Source of the DNA: an uncultured Clostridia bacterium
GTDB lineage: Bacteria > Bacillota > Clostridia > TANB77 > CAG-508
Direction of reading: 5' to 3'
NCBI GenBank assembly: GCA_944391895.1
Contig: CALXVF010000048.1
Location: 1 to 8,518, forward strand
Length of the DNA stretch: 8,518 nt
In this document: in pieces, positions 1 to 4,170 of the stretch
How the letters are laid out: each line of letters starts with the position of its first letter
How positions within the stretch are numbered: position 1 is the stretch's first letter
The notes under the pieces: generated by a model
Told to the model about the DNA's origin: nothing
Databases searched by the model: none
What the model saw: only the letters and a program-made list of their open reading frames with translations
Translations under genes and position numbers: made by a program

Positions 1-455
1 CATACACAGATAGTTTAGCACACACAACATGGGAATGCAAGTACCATATAGTGTTTGCACCAAAATACAGAAGGAAGGAGATATATGGAAAACTGAGACA
101 AGAAATAGGATTGATATTGAGGGAATTGTGCAGGAGAAAAGAAGTTGAAATAATAAATGCAGAAGCATGTCCAGACCATATACATATGTATGTAAGTATA
201 CCACCGAAATTATGTATCTCATCGTTCATGGGATATTTAAAAGGAAAAAGCACATTGATAATATTTGAGAGGCATGCTAATTTGAAGTACAAATATGGAA
301 ACCGAGAATTTTGGTGCACAGGATATTATGTTAGTACGGTAGGAAATAACAAGACAGCAGTATACCGATATGTAGAGAATCAACTCAAAGAAGATTTGAT
401 GACAGACCAAATAACAATAAAAGAATATAAGGACCCTTTTAAGGGTGGTAAGTAA
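1..455 (+). CDS. tnpA: IS200-type Y1 (HUH) transposase TnpA, 5'-partial
   Basis: This is a single-strand DNA transposase of the IS200/IS605 family, which cuts and rejoins IS ends through a tyrosine. The frame is open from base 3 and reads YTDSLAHTTWECKYHIVFAP. A GTG at 51 is therefore internal, and the true start lies a few codons before the window. About 150 residues are visible, against about 152 for IS200 TnpA, so very little is missing. The HUH metal-binding motif is DHIH (two His codons at 177-179 and 183-185). The family block FMGYLKGKST and then REFWCTGYYVSTVG follow. The nucleophile is inferred to be the Tyr of RYVENQ (369-371). The reading frame is intact and the motifs are complete, so the enzyme could be active. 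No tnpB follows, as expected for the single-gene IS200 subgroup. The gene is clearly less AT-rich than its neighbours, consistent with mobility. It is convergent with nth. Confidence 0.95.
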   Translation, partial: YTDSLAHTTWECKYHIVFAPKYRRKEIYGKLRQEIGLILRELCRRKEVEIINAEACPDHIHMYVSIPPKLCISSFMGYLKGKSTLIIFERHANLKYKYGNREFWCTGYYVSTVGNNKTAVYRYVENQLKEDLMTDQITIKEYKDPFKGGK

Positions 456-494
456 TAAAGACGCAAGCGACCGGGCGTAAAGCCGTCAAACGAT

Positions 495-533
495 ACCGCT
501 TAAGCGGTTGCTTGTAACAAGGCCTTATAGGCC
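495..533. repeat. Two palindromes in the IS right-end region
   Basis: The 14-base perfect palindrome ACCGCTTAAGCGGT (495-508) is followed by the hairpin GGCCT-TAT-AGGCC (521-533). Further upstream, 460-487 can form short stems, for example ACGC 461-464 with GCGT 475-478, or GGC 474-476 with GCC 482-484. Together with the terminal hairpin this makes a continuous structured tail behind tnpA. It may be a TnpA recognition region or the 3' part of the transposase mRNA. Its function is not shown by the sequence. Confidence 0.65.
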
Positions 534-542
534 GATATGAAA

Positions 543-565
543 ATCCACGGGTTCTACCCGTGGAT
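543..565. repeat. Subterminal right-end hairpin of the IS
   Basis: ATCCACGGG (543-551) pairs perfectly with CCCGTGGAT (557-565) around the loop TTCTA. In the IS200/IS605 family such imperfect-end hairpins are the DNA structures bound by the TnpA dimer. On the minus strand the same stem is followed by TTTT, so it could also slow or stop transcription coming out of nth. That second role is an inference. Confidence 0.8.
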
Positions 566-622
566 GATTATACTTTATGAATAATATATTAAAATGCATG
601 TATAGTCGATAATCGGTAACTT

Positions 623-1249
623 TTATATATTTTTTTTACATAACTCTTTAATCGGACAAATATTACAACTAGGATTTCTAGCAGTACAAACTTTTCTTCC
701 ATGCCAGACAAGAAGATGATTAACATCATAATAGTATTCTTTAGGAATAACTTTTAATAAATCTTGTTCTATTTTTAAAGGGTCAGATTCATTTGAAAAT
801 CCTATTCTGTTAGAAATTCTTTTGGCATGGGTATCAACAGCAATACCTTGAGGATTATGAAAAGCTTCTAACATGATAACATTGGCACTTTTTCTACCAA
901 CGCCGGGAATTTGAAGTAATTCTTCCATAGTATTGGGAACTTCACCATTGTATTTTTCAATTATAGTACGAGCTGCTGCTTTTAAATTCTTAGCTTTATT
1001 TTTATAAAATCCGCAAGGGTGAATTAATTCTTCAAGAGTACTCAAATCCATATTATCAAAATCATAAACAGTAGGATATTTTGAAAAAATGGAAGGAGTA
1101 GTTTTATTAACTCTTTCATCTGTACATTGAGCTGAAAGTACAACTGCAACTAACATTTGAAAAGGTGTTTCAAAATCTAAACTACAAGTAGCATCTGGAT
1201 AATAATTTTTTAACTTCTCTATAATTTGAATGGCTTTATTTGTATTCAT
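623..1249 (-). CDS. nth: Endonuclease III (DNA glycosylase/AP lyase)
   Basis: This is a base-excision repair enzyme that removes oxidised pyrimidines and cleaves the abasic site by beta-elimination. The 208 residues match the usual length of about 210. The helix-hairpin-helix motif is LLQIPGVGRKSANVI (111-125), containing the catalytic Lys120. The catalytic Asp139 is in VDTHAKRIS. The [4Fe-4S] ligands C188, C195, C198 and C204 have the canonical C-X6-C-X2-C-X5-C spacing at the C-terminus. The start is supported by AGGAGG at 1255-1260, 5 bases upstream, and by a consensus promoter at 1272-1300. The gene stands alone on the minus strand, convergent with the IS and divergent from the small gene at 1375. 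It is intact, with no missing residues. Identification is by family motifs and is very secure. Confidence 0.97.
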   Translation of the reverse strand: MNTNKAIQIIEKLKNYYPDATCSLDFETPFQMLVAVVLSAQCTDERVNKTTPSIFSKYPTVYDFDNMDLSTLEELIHPCGFYKNKAKNLKAAARTIIEKYNGEVPNTMEELLQIPGVGRKSANVIMLEAFHNPQGIAVDTHAKRISNRIGFSNESDPLKIEQDLLKVIPKEYYYDVNHLLVWHGRKVCTARNPSCNICPIKELCKKNI

Positions 1250-1271
1250 AAAATCCTCCTAAAACAAAATA

Positions 1272-1300
1272 ATTATAACTTAAAAAAGCCTAAATATCAA
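1272..1300 (-). promoter_or_regulatory. Sigma-A promoter of nth
   Basis: Read on the minus strand, TTGATA (1300-1295) is the -35 box. It is followed by a 17-base spacer and a perfect TATAAT -10 box (1277-1272). The expected transcript starts around 1264-1266, leaving a very short leader that contains the AGGAGG site (1260-1255). Confidence 0.75.
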
Positions 1301-1308
1301 TAAAAAGC

Positions 1309-1337
1309 TTTAAATAATCGAAAAAACATGATATAAT
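1309..1337 (+). promoter_or_regulatory. Extended -10 promoter of the 81-codon gene
   Basis: TGATATAAT gives a TATAAT box at 1332-1337 with the extended -10 TG at 1329-1330. A weak -35 (TTTAAA, 1309-1314) lies 17 bases upstream. It is back-to-back with the nth promoter: the two -35 boxes are only 8 bases apart (1301-1308). Confidence 0.6.
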
Positions 1338-1374
1338 ATAAATATTCATTTTGAAAACGATAGGAGTGAAAAAA

Positions 1375-1620
1375 ATGTATCAGATACTTGTAACAAAAGA
1401 GAATCTGAAATACGTAAAAAAATATCGGAAGGAGGAACGATATTATCAAGAGCCGAATTTTGAAAGAACTTTCAACAAACTTATAGACCTTGCAAGCGAA
1501 GTTTTTAGAGACGCAAGCAGAGAGCAAATTGAGAGTTGTTTACTTCGGTTATTTGAAGAGGGACAAAGTAAAGTCCTTCCGATGAAAATCGAAAACAAAA
1601 AAATAAAAAGCAGACGATAG
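1375..1620 (+). CDS. Small charged protein of unknown function, 81 aa
   Basis: I do not recognise this protein. It starts MYQILVTKENLKYVKK and is rich in Lys, Arg and Glu. It has no membrane segment or signal peptide, and looks mostly helical after the first beta-like stretch. The tail is very basic (MKIENKKIKSRR), so nucleic-acid binding is possible but unproven. ATG 1375 is chosen over the in-frame TTG at 1351 because TAGGAG (1361-1366) sits 8 bases before it and the promoter places the transcript start near 1344. It is a single-gene unit, with its own promoter and a strong terminator at 1675-1702. Codon use differs from the surroundings, with CGG, CTG, CCG, GAG and AGC among others, hinting at transfer. 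The gene lies between nth and a toxin-antitoxin module, a stretch that looks accessory. Confidence 0.65.
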   Translation: MYQILVTKENLKYVKKYRKEERYYQEPNFERTFNKLIDLASEVFRDASREQIESCLLRLFEEGQSKVLPMKIENKKIKSRR

Positions 1621-1641
1621 TAATCACTTCTAATGAAAGGA

Positions 1642-1668
1642 GATATTCAATTACAATTGTAGAATATC
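1642..1668 (+). repeat. Inverted repeat in the 3' UTR of the 81-codon gene
   Basis: GATATTC (1642-1648) is complementary to GAATATC (1662-1668) with a 13-base AT-rich loop. It lies directly after an unused-looking AAAGGAG (1635-1641) and 6 bases before the terminator stem. It could stabilise the 3' end of the mRNA or belong to a small RNA ending at the terminator. No reading frame of note follows the AAAGGAG. Confidence 0.4.
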
Positions 1669-1674
1669 ACAATG

Positions 1675-1702
1675 GCCGGGGAATTTAATTCCCTGGCTTT
1701 TT
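1675..1702 (+). terminator. Rho-independent terminator after the 81-codon gene
   Basis: GCCGGGGAAT (1675-1684) pairs with ATTCCCTGGC (1688-1697), giving ten pairs including one G-U and a 3-base loop. TTTTT (1698-1702) follows. This cleanly separates the small gene from the toxin-antitoxin module. Confidence 0.88.
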
Positions 1703-1724
1703 GAAAATAATAATAAACGAAAAT

Positions 1725-1752
1725 TTGAAAATTATCTTTACAAATTTATAAT
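1725..1752 (+). promoter_or_regulatory. Promoter of the MNT-HEPN module
   Basis: TTGAAA (1725-1730), a 16-base spacer and TATAAT (1747-1752) form a good sigma-A promoter. The leader would be about 25 bases and contains GAGGT (1772-1776) as ribosome-binding site. A second AT-rich -10-like sequence overlaps 1758-1766. No clear operator repeat is seen. Confidence 0.6.
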
Positions 1753-1782
1753 GATAGTATATTATAAAAATGAGGTATAATT

Positions 1783-2064
1783 ATGTATGGATTATCAGAT
1801 AAAATAGTAGAAGAAATAAGAAATATATCAATAAAAAATAACATAAAAATTGTTATTTTGGGTTCAAGAGCAAGAGGCAATTACAAACCAACATCAGATA
1901 TAGATATTGCCGTAGTACAAAATGTAACAACAGAACAAAAATATAAAATAATGGATGATGTAGACAAAATAAATTGTGAGTATAAAATAGATTTAGTATT
2001 TGTACAAAATATAAAAAACAAAGAACTTTTAAAATCCATAGAAGAGGATGGGATAGAAATATGA
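1783..2064 (+). CDS. mntA: MNT-family nucleotidyltransferase antitoxin
   Basis: This is a minimal nucleotidyltransferase of 93 residues and the antitoxin half of a type VII MNT/HEPN pair. The signature is GS-X10-DxD: G27-S28 in ILGSRARG, then D39-I-D41 in SDIDIA, with a third carboxylate D70 in YKIDLVF. In the studied Shewanella and related systems, MntA transfers AMP units to a tyrosine of the HEPN toxin and so inactivates it. That role is inferred here from the motifs and the partner gene. It starts at ATG 1783 with GAGGT 6 bases upstream. It comes first in the pair and overlaps the next gene by ATGA (2061-2064), so translation is probably coupled. The length is typical of stand-alone MNT proteins and all catalytic residues are present. 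Confidence 0.88.
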   Translation: MYGLSDKIVEEIRNISIKNNIKIVILGSRARGNYKPTSDIDIAVVQNVTTEQKYKIMDDVDKINCEYKIDLVFVQNIKNKELLKSIEEDGIEI

Positions 2065-2450
2065 AAAGAATGAGAGAAAGATATGAAGATTACAAAAAAG
2101 CTTTAGAAAGATTAAAAGAAGCTATGCTAGAGGAACCTACAGAAATAATAATTGATGGAACAATTCAAAGATATGAATTTACATTTGAACTAGCATGGAA
2201 AATTATGAAAGATTATTTAGAGTATAATGGCTTTATAGATGGCCTATCTAGTCCTAGAAATATTATCCAGTTAGCATTTCAAAATAAAATAATAAAAAAT
2301 GGCGATATATGGATACAAATGATGTTAGATAGAAATCTATTATCTCATTTATATGATGAAGAAAAATCAAGAGAAATATATAACAATATAAAAAATAGTT
2401 ATTTAGCGCAATTTGAACAATTAAAACAATTCTTAGAAGAAAACATATGA
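2061..2450 (+). CDS. hepT: HEPN-family RNase toxin (HI0074-like, HepT)
   Basis: This all-helical 129-residue protein belongs to the family long labelled nucleotidyltransferase substrate-binding (HI0074-like). It is now understood as the HEPN toxin of type VII toxin-antitoxin systems. The catalytic and target motif RX4HxY is visible as RNLLSHLY: R91, H96 and Y98. R and H form the HEPN RNase site, and Y98 is the residue expected to be AMPylated by the upstream MNT protein. Family features also include YEFTFELAWK (38-47) and a helical C-terminus. It starts inside the stop of mntA (ATGA overlap), with GGGA at 2050-2053 as a weak ribosome-binding site. A strong terminator follows at 2490-2531. The motif is intact, so the toxin should be functional. 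RNA target and cell effect cannot be told from sequence. Confidence 0.87.
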   Translation: MKRMRERYEDYKKALERLKEAMLEEPTEIIIDGTIQRYEFTFELAWKIMKDYLEYNGFIDGLSSPRNIIQLAFQNKIIKNGDIWIQMMLDRNLLSHLYDEEKSREIYNNIKNSYLAQFEQLKQFLEENI

Positions 2451-2458
2451 GGAGAGTT

Positions 2459-2485
2459 ATGCGTGTTATAGTATAAAAAACTATA
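2459..2485 (+). other. Possible 5-codon micro-ORF and small hairpin
   Basis: Just after hepT, AGGAGA (2450-2455) precedes ATG at 2459, which would encode MRVIV and stop at 2474-2476. TATAGT (2467-2472) and ACTATA (2480-2485) form a 6-bp hairpin over its end. ACTAT recurs at 2493-2497 within the next terminator arm, so alternative pairing is possible. This resembles a leader or attenuator but is weakly supported, because the next operon has its own promoter downstream. Confidence 0.2.
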
Positions 2486-2489
2486 TAGG

Positions 2490-2531
2490 AAAACTATGCT
2501 TTTTAGATGAATCTAAAGGTATAGTTTTTTT
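2490..2531 (+). terminator. Rho-independent terminator after the MNT-HEPN module
   Basis: A long stem of 2490-2507 with 2512-2528 (AAAACTATGC against GGTATAGTTTT, then TTTAGA against TCTAAA) has one bulge, some G-U pairs and a 4-base loop. It is followed by T residues 2525-2531, the first of which lie in the stem. It separates the toxin-antitoxin unit from the membrane-protein/ABC operon. Confidence 0.82.
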
Positions 2532-2553
2532 ATCAAATAATTCGCATAAAAAA

Positions 2554-2582
2554 TTGAAAAGTAAATTCATTTATGGTATAAA
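2554..2582 (+). promoter_or_regulatory. Promoter of the membrane protein-ABC transporter operon
   Basis: TTGAAA (2554-2559), a 17-base spacer and TATAAA (2577-2582) with an extended -10 TG (2574-2575) lie just after the terminator. The 5' leader would be about 50 bases. No further terminator or promoter was seen up to the window end, so the three downstream genes are probably one transcript. Confidence 0.6.
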
Positions 2583-2639
2583 TTATAAAGAAGAAAGATA
2601 CAAAAAAATGGGGATTTTTAAAAGTGATTGGAGTAGAAA

Positions 2640-4145
2640 ATGGAAAAACTAAAGAAAACCTATAAAAAAGAAATAAAACTATTTTTAATAATACTTATCC
2701 TTGCAAGTTTTTTATGCTTAGGATTTTTAATTTCACATAAAATTACAGATTCATATTGGAATATACAAGATGGGTACGATATATATAAACTAACTCCACT
2801 AAAAGATGGAAGAATTATACATTATATAATACTATCTATAGTATCAAAAACTGGAATTCCAATGGAAGCATGGATATTGATATCACAATATATAAGTTTA
2901 ATCATATATTCAGTCTCTATATTAAATATATATAAGGTAATAAAAAGTATAGCAGATAAAAAAATAAAAGAAGAATCAAAAAAGAAACGAAAAGTTATAA
3001 ATATAGTCATTCTGCTAGCATCTTTCCTAATAATATTAAATCCAATGACAGTAGAATGCTTTGCATATGTAGAGAATATTATAATGTCATTATCAATTCT
3101 ATTAATAACATATGCATCAAAAACACTCTATGAAAATAAAAGATATGCATATATAAAAACATTGGTACTAATGATATTGGCAGCGTTATCATATCAAGGA
3201 ACGCTAAATATGTGGATATTATTAAGTATATTGTTTTTTACAATAGATGATGAAGGCAAAAAAGTAAAAGATTGGGCAAAATACTTATTTAAAATGGCGA
3301 CCATAATAATTATATTATTGTTATCTATAATGGCAGTGCTAAAAATAGGAGAACTTTTCACAAATGAGAATCAGGAGAGAATAGGAAACTTTTCACTAAA
3401 TATAATAAAAACAGTTTATTTAATGATTTTAGGGAGTATACAAATTGTTACTACAAGTACATTTAATTTATTCCCGGAATATTTAATATGTTCAATAATA
3501 CTAATAACATTGATTTTACTATTTGTGCTTACCAAGAAAAATACCAAAAGCATTATATTAAAATATTTATTTTGTATTTTTATAATAATAGCATCTTGTA
3601 TTGTACCAGTATTTTTGCAAAAAACACCAGCAATTTCAGCAAGAATCTCTTTAGCAATAGGTGGAATAATAGGATTTTCAATAATATATACGCTATTTAA
3701 AACATTAAATAGTAAAGAAAAAAATATAGCTTATATACTGTTAGTTATATCAATAATTTATTTATCCATAAATATATTTGACTATTATAATTTAGCAATA
3801 ATGAATCAAATTACTAACCAAGAAGACGAAAAATTTTGCAAAGAAATTGATGAATGTATTATAGAGTATGAAGAAAATTCAGAATATGAAGTAAAAAATG
3901 TAATATTCATTAGAGGGGGAAAAGATACATATAATAATCTTCCACAAAATACATTTACACAAAAAACTCTACTTGCGGTTTATGCAAATCTACATTGTCT
4001 GAATTATTATACTGGAAGAGATTTAGAAAAAATTGAAGTAACTAAAGAAATATATAAAATGCACACTAAATCAGAAGAATGGACAAAATCAAAAAATGAA
4101 AATATAAATTTTTATAAAGAAACATTATATGTAGTTGTACCTTAA
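2640..4145 (+). CDS. Polytopic membrane protein, possibly GtrII-like glucosyltransferase
   Basis: This 501-residue integral membrane protein has about 11 hydrophobic segments (roughly 12-32, 76-100, 118-134, 144-160, 170-201, 214-238, 253-275, 279-297, 304-326, 334-354, 363-380). A hydrophilic C-terminal domain follows (about 385-501). The acidic early loop (DSYWNIQDGYDIY, 37-49) followed by LKDGRIIH (54-61) resembles the first loop of GtrII-type (GT-C) glucosyltransferases. These use polyprenyl-linked sugar to decorate surface glycans. That assignment is an inference from layout and a few short motifs, not a confident family match. Other polytopic envelope proteins remain possible. The start ATG 2640 has GGAG (2630-2633) 6 bases upstream. 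It is first in the operon, 25 bases before the ABC gene, suggesting a shared envelope role. It is extremely AT-rich like the genes downstream, so it looks resident with them. Confidence 0.6.
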   Translation: MEKLKKTYKKEIKLFLIILILASFLCLGFLISHKITDSYWNIQDGYDIYKLTPLKDGRIIHYIILSIVSKTGIPMEAWILISQYISLIIYSVSILNIYKVIKSIADKKIKEESKKKRKVINIVILLASFLIILNPMTVECFAYVENIIMSLSILLITYASKTLYENKRYAYIKTLVLMILAALSYQGTLNMWILLSILFFTIDDEGKKVKDWAKYLFKMATIIIILLLSIMAVLKIGELFTNENQERIGNFSLNIIKTVYLMILGSIQIVTTSTFNLFPEYLICSIILITLILLFVLTKKNTKSIILKYLFCIFIIIASCIVPVFLQKTPAISARISLAIGGIIGFSIIYTLFKTLNSKEKNIAYILLVISIIYLSINIFDYYNLAIMNQITNQEDEKFCKEIDECIIEYEENSEYEVKNVIFIRGGKDTYNNLPQNTFTQKTLLAVYANLHCLNYYTGRDLEKIEVTKEIYKMHTKSEEWTKSKNENINFYKETLYVVVP

Positions 4146-4170
4146 GGAGTAGAAAAAAGGGGATGGAATT

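Larger units (their letters stand above)
1..570 (+). mobile_element. IS200-group insertion sequence, right part
   Basis: The element comprises tnpA plus about 110 bases of structured, relatively GC-rich sequence that ends in a perfect 9-bp hairpin (543-565). IS200/IS605 elements lack terminal inverted repeats and instead carry subterminal hairpins that TnpA recognises, which fits. The left end is outside the window. The right boundary is inferred to lie just after the hairpin because the sequence turns strongly AT-rich from about 566. The exact cleavage site cannot be fixed without the left end or an empty site. Confidence 0.8.

Noticed and set aside
51..455. GTG at 51 as the start of the transposase
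   Set aside because: The frame is open upstream to base 3 and encodes conserved IS200 TnpA residues (SLAHTTWECKYHI), so the start is outside the window.
1351..1374. TTG start for the small gene, giving 89 residues
   Set aside because: It has no ribosome-binding site and sits only about 14 bases after the -10 box. ATG 1375 has TAGGAG at the right distance.
459..1519. Shared 10-mer AGACGCAAGC in the IS tail (459-468) and in the small gene (1510-1519)
   Set aside because: Similarity does not extend beyond the 10 bases and the contexts differ (non-coding versus coding), so it is most likely chance.
1297..1527. 76-codon minus-strand frame with hydrophobic product
   Set aside because: It overlaps the better-supported plus-strand gene and its promoter, lacks a ribosome-binding site, and looks like an AT-rich shadow frame.
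1673..1705. 10-codon frame MAGEFNSLAF running through the terminator
   Set aside because: The nearest AGGAG is more than 30 bases upstream and the codons are the terminator stem itself.
2608..2652. 14-codon upstream frame (MGIFKSDWSRKWKN) overlapping the membrane protein start
   Set aside because: Its ATG lacks a convincing ribosome-binding site. Translational coupling through it cannot be excluded but is unsupported.
3488..3700. 70-codon plus-strand frame inside the membrane protein
   Set aside because: It is a shadow in another frame of a continuous, well-supported 501-residue gene, with no ribosome-binding site.
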